Positions 45,182-56,762 of a stretch of 64,000 bases of DNA are shown piece by piece; the stretch's first letter is position 1, and each line of letters begins with the position of its first letter. The notes under the pieces were generated by a model. It saw nothing but the letters and a program-made list of their open reading frames with translations, was not told where the DNA came from and ran no database searches. The translations under genes were made by a program, and so were the position numbers. This DNA comes from Dolomedes plantarius (taxonomy: Eukaryota; Arthropoda; Arachnida; Araneae; Dolomedidae), in assembly GCA_907164885.2 (NCBI GenBank), contig OU015496.1:166439941-166503940 (forward strand), given 5' to 3'.

Positions 45182-45495
45182 TACTGCATACCCCATTATG
45201 GCGTTCTACGTCCTGATAAATTGACAACTAAGCTGAGAGTTGTCTTCAATGCTTCATCACCCACCATAACAGGCATGAGTCTGAATGACGTTCTGATGAA
45301 GGGAGAAGTCACTGAGGACGTCTTCGGGACAATTACCCGGTTTCGGAGACACAAGTTTGCTTTCACTACAGACATTCAGAAAATGTAGCGGCAGATACTC
45401 ATTGATCCAGAACAATGGGATCTTCAGAGAATAGTGTGGAAGACTGGAGCAAACGAGAAGATTTTAACTTACCGTTTGAAACCCGTCACTTATGG
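45182..45495 (+). pseudogene. BEL/Pao reverse transcriptase fragment, downstream piece
   Basis: Reads IPHYGVLRPDKLTTKLRVVF, NASSPTITGMSLNDVLM, FRRHKFAFTTDIQKM and RLKPVTYG: the BEL/Pao RT fingers and first catalytic block, with the Asp in TTDIQKM. A TAG follows IQKM. It ends abruptly at the palindrome TATGGCCATA (45491-45500), where Gypsy-4 begins on the other strand. Confidence 0.88.
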
Positions 45496-46198
45496 CCATA
45501 CATCAACTTGAACGGAGATACTCCGGTAGTACAATTTGGAACTTCTCTATAAGCAAACAACAGGAATGGAATGTACTTATCCCAATTACTAGGATCAGAT
45601 CGAATTACATGATTAAGAGCATTCTTAAGAACTTGATTGTATCTTTCCACAAGTCCATTGCTGGCTGCATATCCAGGCACAGAAAATCTAGGAGAAGAAC
45701 CTAAGCGATTCACATACTCTTGAGTCAGTTTCGAAACAAAGTTGGTTCCTTGATCTGATGCTATAACTTTGGGAATTCCAGTTCGCAGGAAAATTTCCAA
45801 CAGAGTATCAAAGTTGCTTTTGCAGTCAGAGAAAGCAGAGGAATTGCTTCCGGCCAGCGTGTATGCTGATCAATTAAGCATAACACATATTTATGTCGAC
45901 GAGCTGATGGAGGTTCAATTGGTCCAATAATATCTACATTAACACATTCAAATGGCAAGTCCGGTCTAAGCACAGGAGTAATAGGGATTTTATCAATCAT
46001 TTTCTCAGGACTTCATAGTTGACATTCTTTGCATGATTTACAGTATTCAGTAATTTCACTAGTCATGTTAGGCCAATAAAAGGTATAGCGAATTCTTTCC
46101 TTAGTTTGCTTTAAACCCATGTGGCTGCCGAAAACGGATTCATGAACTAATTTTAAAACTTGAGCTCTTCTTTTTTCTGGCAGCACTAGCTGATTCAC
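45486..46198 (-). pseudogene. Gypsy-4 integrase
   Basis: The zinc domain is complete: LVHESVFGSHMG and SCKECQL. The core shows VNVDIIGPIEPP (first Asp), GIPKVIASDQGTNF (second Asp) and NGLVERYNQVLK (Glu), so all three catalytic acids survive although frames change near 46010 and 45780. The block PNCTTGVSPFKLMYG is the last part before the truncation. Confidence 0.92.
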
Positions 46199-46601
46199 AG
46201 TCTAATAGTTTTTCTTTATTGAATATTAATCCATCCATCAAAAAGAAATGCCCTTTTTCAAGCGCTAAATGTTTTCGAACTCCTTCTAATGTTTTGCATT
46301 CATTTTGCTCCTCTCGTAGCAGATTGCTTTGACTTCGAGCACCATCTGACTCATCACTTCCTATTTCAGCGTCCAAAATTTCTTCCTGCTCTGCGAATCG
46401 TAAAACATTAGTGGAACATTGATTGTTTATATTCAAACCAGGGTTGTGCATTTCCTCTTCGAAATTCTTCAAGAGGTCATAAATTTTACTTGGAATGATA
46501 AACTGTCTTTGCAATTTGTTAGTTACTGCAGCCAGGATCTCTATGGGGCGGGAAAATTCGCTACTCTCTCCTCTTTGTAATGAAACTTGGAACTTCACCA
46601 A
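46140..46601 (-). pseudogene. Gypsy-4 protease-integrase linker
   Basis: Starts after the protease with an acidic region (FAEQEEILDAEIGSDESDG) and a pre-integrase block, KTLEGVRKHLALEKGHFFLMDGLIF. The same kind of linker, with DGLLLHSEW, lies between protease and integrase in Gypsy-2. No RT signature is present. Confidence 0.75.
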
Positions 46602-46613
46602 TCCGGCTTCAAT

Positions 46614-46901
46614 CTATTCGCCAAAGGCACTCGTTAAAATAATTTTTCCTCTCGATTTCTGTGGAGACATAAATTCGGAACTTATTACTGCTATTTGTGT
46701 TCCTGTATCAATTAAAGTCTTTAACTGTTGATTGTCCACCAAAACGTTTACATACTGAAGCGGATTAATATGTAGGTCCATTTTTTCAGGTTTAAGATGA
46801 TCAAATCTTATTTCAGCAGTTAAAATGTCACCTTGTTTCTCCCTTTTATTGGTTGTTTGTTCATTGCATTTTTTCGGACAGTCTCTAGCAAAATGAGGCA
46901 A
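46614..46901 (-). pseudogene. Gypsy-4 nucleocapsid end and protease
   Basis: The end of a zinc knuckle (PHFARDCPKK), then VLVDNQQLKTLIDTGTQIAVIS with the intact DTG protease motif and an LTSAFGE block. The first knuckle cysteines lie just upstream in a different frame (about 46905-46925). Confidence 0.88.
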
Positions 46902-46979
46902 ACCGCAAATATAACACTCTTTGGTTGTTTGGTTTCTCGTACTTTGGTAATCTTCTCTTTTTATAGTTTTATACCTGTT

Positions 46980-47880
46980 TTATCTCTGCTGAGGGGGTAT
47001 ATATCTCCATTCCTTGCGATTATGTTCTCTTCTGTCACCGTGATTAAAATTTTGACGTTTAAAATTGCTCGTGGAATTCTCTTTCGAAAAGGAATTTCTT
47101 GTATTTTTGTTCATACCAATCCGAACATTTTCGTAATCATCCAGCTTATTCGTAATATCTTCTGGAATTTTGAACTGGGACCATTCGTCAATGAAATGGT
47201 CGCGAATCTCTGCAGGCACTTTACGTTTGATCTGATCTGTTATGATCAAATTAGATAATTCTTCAAAAGTCTTTACACCTAAGCCTCGTATCCATTCGTT
47301 AAAGTAATTTTTCAGTACATAAGCAAAATCGCACCACGTAATTTCTTGTTTCTTGTGATGTTTTGTAAAGAATTGCCGAAATCTTTCTGGAGTAAGTTTA
47401 TACCGTTTTAATAACAGTTCTTTCACTTTCTCATAATCATCAGTGATTTCTTCACTCTCTCTTGCAATTATTTGGGCCACATCGTACGGTAAGAGTCCTA
47501 TTAAATGCGAAACCCAATTTTCTTTCTTGATCTCTCCTCTCTTCACTTGACGTTCGAAAAGAACAAGATAAAGGCTTACATCATTCAATTGTGGATCAAA
47601 CTTCTGTAAAATGCTGTGTAAATCAAACCTTGGTTTAATGTTTAATTCAGTTCTTTGTCCGATTTCAGCTCTATTACTCATTAGTTCCTTTTCAAGACGC
47701 ATCTTTTGCAATTCAAATTCCACTTTCACCATTTTCCTTCTTTTCTTTTTCGTTCATCTATTTCATCTTTTCTTTTTCGTTCTTCTATTTCATCTTTTCT
47801 TTTTTGTTCTTCAATTTCTTCTTTTCTTATTCGTTCAATTTCTTCTTCACCAACGATTTGTTCCGATTGTGGTCGCCACT
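46980..47880 (-). pseudogene. Gypsy-4 gag
   Basis: The 250-residue frame 47732-46980 has LQKFDPQLNDVSLYLVLFER, LIGLLPYDVAQIIARE, LKRYKLTPERFRQFFTKHHK and a FEELSNLIITDQIKRKVP block, parallel to Gypsy-2 gag. Upstream (to 47880), open in frame, is a strongly charged repeat of KRKDEIEER type (47760-47870) that would form a long helix. The true start is not clear. Confidence 0.85.
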
Positions 47881-47884
47881 GCAA

Positions 47885-48560
47885 ATACGCCATCGGAGTG
47901 CGACGCCATTTTGGCTTTGGAGACCAGAACTAATCGCTCCCATGTTAACGTCCATAGAAGAAAATTTCGAGGATTTTTTACTTCAAAGCCAATATTTTTT
48001 AATTCTTTAAAACTATTAAAATGTATACCGAAGGACATCAACTTAATTTTAAAAATACTTTTAACAGTGTTCCAAACGCAATATTTAAAGGAAATTGAAA
48101 GGTTTCTTTGGAAATCGACTGTTTTACGCTTTGTGCGCAAACATTTGGCACAGAATTTGCTGATTTTCGCCAAGTGCGAATGCTCTCTCACATTTCAGAT
48201 TAATCTCTAGTTTGGCGATAAATATCTCACCTGGGCAATAAATACTATGTTGAGGAGGTGACGGGTAGACGCCAGATGTTAGCTGAAATATTCTGGTTTT
48301 GACTTAGACGAAAACATTTCGTTTTAAAATTTTACTTATTATTTTTCTTTATCAACAATTATTATTTTCTCATCTTATAATCTAAGTATTCCATTTAAAA
48401 GTATTTTGTACTATACCAAAAGCTGAATACAATTTATCATATTATTTTTGGTGTAGTACAGATCTGTTTAATTCCTCATACTCTGTTTTGCTGTTGACTG
48501 TAGTCATCTGAATTTAAAGCATACCTGTTCTCATACTTCAATTGTAAAAAAAAAAGGATT
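47885..48560 (+). repeat. R-family repeat, copy 1
   Basis: Begins AATACGCCATCGGAGTGCGA and shares its sequence with 49697-50395, through TTTACTTCAAAGCCAATATT, TTTGTGCGCAAACATT and TGCTGTTGACTG. The short frames in both copies do not look like conserved protein. Type unknown. Confidence 0.85.
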
Positions 48561-49424
48561 TTCATACAACATGAAAAAAATATGTAATCTTTACGAATTT
48601 CTTAGAGATAAAAATAATAATCTAAAAACAAAGATTTAAAAAATTAATAATCAAAATAAGGAGAATTTTTTAATTATTTTTGGGAGGCAACAATATTTAA
48701 ACTACGATGCTCATATAAATTTTGTCATGTATTCTGTTGAAGTTCAACCCTCAGATTGAGATAATAAAACAACACCAACGCTTGGCAAAAAAAAGAAGAA
48801 AAAAAAGATTTTTCGATGTTTCTAATGAAAAGAAATAAGGTCTAAAATAGAAAAAAACTCATATTTAATGGACAGTAATTGAAGAATCACTTGTGCTAAA
48901 TAAAATCCTATTTTATTTCTTTTTGATAGCCCCCAAAAGCCACACTTTCTTTCCTTTATTTTTTCTCTCTGTGTGTGCACGTCTTTTTATTTAATTAAAA
49001 ACAAAAATTTTAATTTTAATTCTCTTTACTCAGAAATAATTATAGCTTAAACACCTTTGCTGACCAATATCACGAGCACCCTTTCTCTAATTAATCATAG
49101 TCATCATTGGATAAGCCCAGGTACTCCGAAAAGAGCCATAATGGCGATAGTGAGCTCAAAACTTTTTAATCATGTTTTATAGTGTCCAAACTTCAATTTT
49201 CGCATTAAAATAAACTATCATTATCTACTCGTAAAACCAACAGGAAAATTATTCAGAAGTAATCATACGTGTAGGAATTTGACATGTTTCAGTTATAAAA
49301 TGTCAGATTTATAACTGAAATACTAGATAAATACTAGTCAATCAGAAGAGCATATATATTTTTTAAATAGGTAAAAGGAGATTTGAGAGAAGAAAAAAAT
49401 ACAAATTAAACTTACTTCAACATC
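48561..49424. other. AT-rich stretch, no gene seen
   Basis: No frame above 60 codons with a recognisable motif, and no terminal repeat. Confidence 0.5.
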
Positions 49425-50400
49425 ATAAGTTTAATATTTCATTGATGCATGAACACATGCACATATAATCCCACACGGGTCGTAGTAAAACGACTGTAAG
49501 TGGGAAGACTTCAAAGCATCTTGCCCTCGGTTTATTAAATTTAAATTCCCGCTGAAAAAAGAACAAATATCGCAAGTTGTCGTCATTGGACACGGCTAAC
49601 AGACACCGGAAATGAATTAATCTAATTAATCCCAAAATGATTTTGCATCTTTATTTAGAAGGTTACCATACAAGTGTTAACATAATTTTCTATTTCAATA
49701 CGCCATCGGAGTGCGACTCCATTTTTAGCTTTGGAGACCAGAACTAACTGTTCCCGTCTTAACGTTCATAGAGGAAAATTTCGACGATTTTTTACTTCAA
49801 AGCCAATATTTTTAAACTCGTGAAACCTCTTGAAATGTATACCGAAGAACGTCAACTTAATTTTAAAAATACAATTAACCTTGTTCCAAACGAAATATTT
49901 AAAGAAAATTGAAAGGTTTCTTTGGAAATCGGCTATTTTACGCTTTGTGCGCAAACATTGGGCACAAAATTGGCTGTTTGTCGCCAAGTGCGAATGCTTT
50001 TGTACATCTCAGATTGGCGATCAATATCTCGCGAGGCAATGAACGGACGGAAGCTATAATTTTCATGGGTTATTTATGTTTCTGGATTAGAATTCTCCCG
50101 TCGCGATTATTGAAAGTATTTCATTTTAATAATGTAGTTATCATTTTTTTATGCAACGTATATCTAAAAGTATTATCGTACAACCAAAGTATTTGTTTCA
50201 AAAGAATTTTATATTTCCACAAAAACTAAATACAATTTATCATAAAACTAATTTACGTTCAGTACAAAACTGAATTTGTTACCTCACACTTTATTTAAAT
50301 AAGCTCTGTTTTGCTGTTGACTGCAGTCACCAGAATTAGAAGCACAGCAACTAATTTTTCCATTTCCCACTGAATATTTTATTGTAAAGAAAAAAGTGAG
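49425..50400 (+). repeat. R-family repeat, copy 2 with upstream modules
   Basis: 49425-49650 (TTTCATTGATGCATGAACAC ...) recurs at 51957-52190. 49655-49695 (GGTTACCATACAAGTGTTAA) recurs at 52784-52808. 49697-50395 matches copy 1. The modules therefore form a mosaic. Confidence 0.82.
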
Positions 50401-51954
50401 CTGAATTGTATCAATATTTCTTTATTATATTCTGGTAATTCTGTGTTGTGTATAAAATTAACTTTTTAAGTTTTAGTCGATAATTAATTTATTGATTGTT
50501 GAAATTATTTAGCTTGGTCTGTTTGAAACTTGACAAGCAATTTAAAAGATGGAGTTTTCGTATTTTTATTCGTTGTTAACCTTTCTCAAATATAAGTAAA
50601 CTCAATAGTATGTATGCCCCATATTTCATGACTAAATATATAATTACGCCATTTCCTCACTCTGGCATAGGCATCAAAGATCAAAATCTATGTAACTATG
50701 CTTCTTGCTCTTTCTGAAAGATTTAGCCATGAAGTCAGAATTATGATCCAATTTTCAAAAGGTTGAATTGACTTCCATTTTATATCTGAAAACTCAAGAA
50801 CTTCATCAAAATGCTTTAAATTTTCTAAACAGTTCGGGATTTTTAACATACTGCAATTACCTATGAAAATCTATGTCTATAATAAAAATAATTTTCAGCA
50901 AGTGTCATATATTTCTGACGACTACATGAATAAAATATGTTTAAAAATTAACCATTAAATTTATATAATCTAAAATTTATATTATTTAAAACTTATACTA
51001 TTTAAAACTTATCTTATTTAGAATTTTAATCATTGGTATTAGCAGATTATTTGCTATCATTTTATTTCTCTCAAATTCCATCTCACTTATTTCAGACCTC
51101 CAATATGAATTTGTAAAAATTAAAATTTATTTTTCGGTGATCAGTAATAAATTTGATACTTAATCCTGTGTATGAATTCGTATCATATTGTAAGACAGTC
51201 TAAAGTAATTCTGTTTTGTGCATAAAATTCACTTTCTGTTTTGTGTTCATAATTTATAAACATATTGTAATTTGTAGACAAGAGTAACTGTGTGAGCCAT
51301 GGGTGAAATTTTTTCATTAACAATTAAATTACTTCTGTATAATGAGTGTTTTATTGACAAAATATCCCATATGAAATTATGCAGCATTAATCTGAAGAAA
51401 TACTAAAATTTTACAATTAAAGAATTTTCATGATAGTAAAGACAAAATAAAATAAACAATACATTTATATCTTGATAGTTAGATTTCAAGAATGCTGTGG
51501 ATTATCTCATTGTATATATACATTTTTAATTCATCAGCCAGCAAGACTTAACACTTAAAAACAGATATAATTTAATCTATTCAAAAGTGTAACACCAGCT
51601 AGCTAGGTATGAGAGACTAGTTGCATAAGCAGTTAATAAAAACAAACAATTTCGTTTTATGCAATAAAGCATTTTAATTTTTTTTAATTATAACCTTTAG
51701 TATATAAACGTCACATTTCACACTTAATTAAACGATGATTATTTATTGATTTCGGAAACTTTCAGGAAAGTTCTTCGAAAGTTATCGAGAGTGGGAGAAT
51801 TTAAAATGTTTCAAATAAAAAAAAAGTCGAATTTATAAATATCTCTAAATACTTACTGATCTCTAACAGAGCATGTTGAGTTTTTAAAAATGCAAACCAA
51901 GATCTGAGAAAAAAGAATCAACAACAAAATTAAACACAACATGGTAAATTTTAA
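50401..51954. other. AT-rich stretch, no gene seen
   Basis: No convincing frame, splice pattern or repeat boundary was found. Confidence 0.5.
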
Positions 51955-51956
51955 TT

Positions 51957-52190
51957 TTTCATTGATGCATGAACACAAGCATGTATTAATCCAGACAAGT
52001 CGTAATAGAACGTCTATAATTGAGAAGGCTTAAGAGCATCTTAATCCTCTCGTTTGATTAAGTTGAAATTTTCGCACAAAAAAAGTATCAATATCTTTCG
52101 TAGACACACAACTCGTCACTCTCACAAGAATACGAACTTTTCTAACAATCTCAAAATAATTTGGCATCTTTTTCGTACAGTTTTGATATA
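51957..52190 (+). repeat. R-family module A, second copy
   Basis: Starts TTTCATTGATGCATGAACAC and continues with TCGTAATAGAACG and GAGCATCTT, matching 49430-49650 with many changes. The next 440 bases (52191-52629) hold a TGACGTCAT site near 52237 and no recognised gene. Confidence 0.7.
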
Positions 52191-52629
52191 AGGCGAAACG
52201 TCGCAACGTCACTGGCTACGTAAGTTTTCGTCTGCTATAGATGACGTCATTATCGGGTGGCAGAAAACAGAAGCAGTTCCTATGCGTTTGGATGTGTTTT
52301 TGGACGATACTTTCATTTTGAGTTAAATAATTTAAGTTTATTGATAAAATTCCTCATATTAGTTGTATGTAACAGGTATTTTAACACTTTTTTTAATATT
52401 TCGCAAAGTTTAAGAGAATATAATCATTTTTTCGTTGAGAATGATTATTATTATGTTGAGATATGTATAGATATCAGGATAAGTTACTTCAGGCCAGCGT
52501 CTTGTATCGTAACTCCAGTCCTCCTCTGTCAATAAATACGGGTGACATACTGAATAAAACTTTCCGGGCTGTACCTGAATGTTTAATTTAGTGACATACC
52601 TTTGTTTAGATACCGTAGCTAAAGACTTA

Positions 52630-52790
52630 CGTAATCTGAGAGCATTTTATTTGACAAGCTGTAAGAATGCTCATTGAACGCCATGTTAAATTATGCAATT
52701 TTTTGCCACTCCTCGCCAAACAAGAAGTAAAATCTGCAAGAGTTGAGATGTGACATGCTGCGAGACATTGCCCTATACAAGGTTGCCATA
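52630..52790 (-). repeat. Inverted copy of the repeat at 27905-28075
   Basis: In reverse complement it reads GCAGCATGTCACATCTCAAC ... AACATGGCGTTCAATGAGCA as in the other copy, about 25 kb away. It adjoins R-family module B. Confidence 0.8.
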
Positions 52791-52807
52791 CAAGGGTTAT
52801 CATAATA

Positions 52808-53394
52808 TTCTATTTTAATACGGATATCGCCTTCTTGGCAGATTTTGGCATAGCAACATTCGAAACTGAATAATATTTATTGTTTTTCTCGTCAAAAACG
52901 GCATTTCCAGGCGTAATCTTTTCAAAAATCATAGATCTTCAATATTTAAAGGTTTACATAGCAGGAAATCCGTTAAGTATGAATACATTTCGAATAAAAG
53001 TCTCCGCAAAATAGTGGCCATGTTAATATCTATAGGGCTTCTTAGTTTTGTTCCCTAAAGGTCTCCAAGATGGCCGCCTCACTCCGATGGCGTATACGCT
53101 TATCGCCTACTAGGCAGTGTTTGACAAACTGAAATTCGAAAGTGAATAATATTTATTGTTTTTCTCATTAAAAACAGCGTGTCCAGGCTTAATTTTTATC
53201 AAAAACCGCAGATTTAAAATAAACTAAGGTTTACATAGTAGGAATTTCTTTAAGTATGGATAGGTTTCGAGCAATATTAACGTTAATATTACGTCTCGGC
53301 AAAAAGGAGGCAATGCTAATCTCCATGGGGTTTCCTAGTTTTGTTCTCCACAGGTCTCCAAAATGGCCGCCTCACTCCGATGGCAAACGTACCA
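52808..53394. repeat. Two-copy tandem repeat of about 290 bases (R-family end)
   Basis: Copies 52808-53098 and 53099-53394 share AATATTTATTGTTTTTCTC, GGTTTACATAG and the end GGCCGCCTCACTCCGATGGC. That end is the reverse complement of the R-family start at 47885 and 49697, so the family has inverted termini. Confidence 0.85.
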
Positions 53395-53588
53395 AAAAAA
53401 TAAAATGACACGACAATTGATGCATTTGAAAGATTAGCATCTTATAGCTAAAAATATCTGAAATGATGAAAATTATTAGGATTTTTTTTTTAAAAAAAAG
53501 GGAGAGAAAAGGACCATTATGTTTCTGAAAAATGAATATAACTTGGGTGTTGTGCTGGGGAAACATATGCCAGGGAAACTATTCAAAA

Positions 53589-53822
53589 TGACGTCATGAA
53601 AAAGCGCGCAGGTCCAGCCATCTAGAAAGTGTTGGGGAAACGCGCATACAGCCCCCAGTACTGTCTTAAGGGAAAACTATGACGTTTTATTATTCTCAGC
53701 TATGATTGGTTATTACATTAGCGACTGAAGTTGAACTGTAGGTACTCGATTATAAATCCTATCATCAACGAACGGAAAGATTTGTGGATTTATACTAAAT
53801 AAACTAGTAAAGTTGTCCATTT
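53589..53822 (+). promoter_or_regulatory. Promoter-like cluster with a splice donor
   Basis: A CRE palindrome TGACGTCA at 53589-53596, a CCAAT box as ATTGG at about 53705 and a TATAAAT at 53751 are spaced like a polymerase II promoter. A start near 53780 would give a short exon ending TTT|GTAAGT at 53822. It could be the first non-coding exon of the plus-strand gene at 62239 or part of an unrecognised LTR. No transcript evidence is available. Confidence 0.25.
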
Positions 53823-53828
53823 GTAAGT

Positions 53829-56147
53829 AAACTGATACTTTTGCGTTCTGACATTTATAGTTTTATGAATTATATTTATTGTAGTTTCAAATGGTTATGT
53901 GGTACTAACTGATCAAATTAAGGAGAGAGAGCGGTGTACATATTTATTATTATTTTTACTGTGTATGAATTTTTCAGATAATTATGCCGTAGTTGTTCAT
54001 GAAACTCTGTAATAGTGTTACATTCAACAGTCGTTTTTGTGATCTGCGTGTTGAGCTTTACCTTTGTGTTTCGTGTATTATATTATATTCCTTATTTATT
54101 GTTTCAAAATGGCGCGCCACACCTCTGTGTTTAACCGTTCCACATTTAGATAATTTATGTCTTATATTCGATGTAAAGGACACGTTTACAAGTATTGTAG
54201 TTCAAAAGAATGATATTTATTTGATTTGGTATTCTTATGTTATTATGTTTTTCATTTTTAGGAATCATCGTACATACATCACAAAAGGTCCAGAATCTAT
54301 TATATTTCGTACCTTGTGCATCAGAAATTAAGTGAAGAAATCTATGGTACAGCATTCTCATTGGTTTGTTCTACTCTTTTTAAACATGTTAAAAAGAGCA
54401 TAGTGATTATTAGTAATATTATGCTATTCAAGTGTTATATGATTACTCAATAAATTAAGTACTTGTAAATATTATTTCATAACCGTTTTTGTTTTTGTTT
54501 ATTTTTGAAAACTTTGTTTTGTTTATCTTGTAGAATGTATTTGTAACTGATTCATGACTGGGATAAATCTATTGTGAATCATTATTCGGTTTTGTATATA
54601 TGAGGTTCAAAGATATGTGCTTGCAACTCATAGTATCAAATCATTATAGAAATTGTTGAAATGGAATACATTTGTAATTATAATAAAACTGGTAATTATA
54701 ATAGGCAGTGAAAAGAATTCTTGAGACATCATGCTAAACATTATAGTTAGTTTCACTGTGAATGAACGTTGAAGAAATATGAGCCCATATTCCCTGAATT
54801 TTTGTTTTAAATAGTAATCAACAAAATACATGCAAATCCCATGCTCACACATTGTGTGCTATGCTTGTAAAATACATTTTAATACATTTACTGTGTGTAA
54901 AATACATTTTACTCACAGTAAAATATGTACTCTCATAATGCGAGTATTAATAAGCTCTAGATTATATAGGGGGAAGTGGGATAAGTGAGAATGCAGGCTT
55001 AAAACCCTAAAAAGTATAAGCTTAAAAAAAATTTAAATTAAGTGTACTTTGTAGAAAAATTCTTGCTCTACTGTTATGTTTAGTTTTTATTTACAGAAAA
55101 AAATTGTAAAATGGAAAATTTTTATACCTACGAAACCCTTGCATTTTAACCAAAGTACCCAAGTTCGAGTACTAGCAAAAAAAAGACATAACTAATTAAC
55201 CACAGCACATAGTTATTTTGAAAATACTCACTTATTCATTAAGAAATTAAGAATACAGATAAAATATATAAAACCTTTTTTTTTTGTAATATTACTGTAG
55301 TACTGTAGGGTTTTCACTTGCCCCTTAAAAATGTTATGTCTGGGCAAGTGAGAACAGTGAAATTTACGAGAAAAAGAAACAAAAATGAAAGAAATTCAAC
55401 TGGTTTTGTGTGGCTGTTCTCGATGATTGCTCGAATGTACCACATGATGACTTATTAGTGTTCCTGGAAGAGCTGAGGACTGGGAGGCACGGTGAACTAA
55501 TTTTCTCTGTCTTTTTGGTTCTACAATATTCAGTAGGGCCTAGGCAAAGGGGAAAAAAAAAACTTACTAAAAAAAGTACTATAGAACATGTAAATAAACA
55601 GCAAATTTAAGTACTAAGGTAGTGAAAAAGAATTTGTTTTGTTTTGAACTTTTAATAGAAGTTTTCATGTGTTACAATATTCAGCTAACTAAAGAAAAAA
55701 TATTCAAGTAGGATAGAAGACGTAAATAAATAGTAAATTGAATTAATAGGCTAGAGAAAATAATTTTTTATTTTAAACTTTTAGATACATTTGTTACTCT
55801 AGAACAAAAATATACAAATACTTATTTTGTTAATATTCGGACATTGCTGACACTGCTAACTTGAACAATAAATACATCCACAATGAAAGAACGTTAAAAA
55901 AAGTAAATAGCCTTTTGTTCAGCAGAAATTTCTTTATTCTCAAAATTAATGATGCAAAACTCAATTTTTCTTTTAGATGTACAATTGAAATATTTACCAA
56001 GCAGTTTCATTTCATTATAAAGCAGAGAAACATTGCTTTTTTTTTTCTTCTTCTTCTAGCTATGAAAGGTTTTAAAAAATCAATTTCAGTATTAAAACAA
56101 ACCTTGTTATGCTACATTATGTAGCATGTTTGCCAGAATGGTATATA
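53829..56147. other. AT-rich stretch, no gene recognised
   Basis: Several frames of 60-112 codons are present but show no motif, no matching splice sites and no codon pattern. If the promoter guess is right, this is intron. Confidence 0.5.
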
Positions 56148-56230
56148 CAGTAAGTCCTTTTGATATGCAGCCTTGAGTTAGGTGGGTTCATAGATACACG
56201 GTTGTAATTTTCAACTTTAATATGATAATT
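56148..56230 (+). mobile_element. Possible pogo/Tigger-type transposon end
   Basis: After TATA comes CAGTAAGTCCTTTTGATATG, then GTTAGGTGGGTTCATAGATA. This resembles the CAGTAAGTCC ends of Tigger-like elements as I remember them. No partner end was found. Confidence 0.3.
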
Positions 56231-56762
56231 TCCAGTAAGAGGTGTTTTATAGAAACAACGGAGAAATTATTGATAAATTTGGATTGAAGATCTCCAACGC
56301 AAACCTATACTAATAAGCATAGGAGTATTACGCTTCTAACTTTTGGGGGAGCATGAATTGAATTCAGTTAGGGCCCTCCTCCACGCATTGACTGTCGGGT
56401 GGTCCTTAAAATATGAAATATGATTTTTTTTAAAAATTGAATAACAGTAGAATTGTTATACAATGAGAAAAATAAATATAAATAAAATGAGAAAAAATAT
56501 AGCATCTAATTTTTGTTATGGATCATATTGTTAAAAACTATGTTAAGGCTAAAGACATAATTGGAATCTTCAGTTTCGCAGTTTGAAAAAGTGAGAAAAA
56601 ACCAACTTTCTTAAAAGTTTTCTACAACTTTCGGATTTTAACTGAACTTCTATTAACGTTTTAATTTATTTCATGTTAACTTAAAACACTTCACATAAAA
56701 TGCAATATTTTCTTTTAGATATCTCATAAGCTTTTTTTTTTTTTTTTTTTTTTTTTTGTATA

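Larger units (their letters stand above)
45496..47880 (-). mobile_element. Gypsy-4: truncated Gmr1-like retrotransposon, no LTRs seen
   Basis: Minus-strand order gag 47880-46980, protease 46901-46614, linker 46601-46140, integrase 46198-45486. Integrase follows protease with no RT between, as in Gypsy-1 and Gypsy-2. RT and RNase H are lost at the junction with BEL/Pao DNA. No LTR was recognised on either side. The right limit is set by the start of the R repeat family. Confidence 0.85.

Noticed and set aside
47847..48191. 114-codon minus-strand frame with a diverged relative at 49766-49987
   Set aside because: The two translations are alike because the DNA repeat is alike. No motif was found and the lengths differ, so no gene is called.
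53549..54040. Solo LTR (TGTTG...CAACA)
   Set aside because: The ends fit, but there is no target duplication and no second copy in the window.
53993..54331. 112-codon plus-strand frame
   Set aside because: No recognisable domain, no splice support and AT-rich codons. Chance length in AT-rich DNA.
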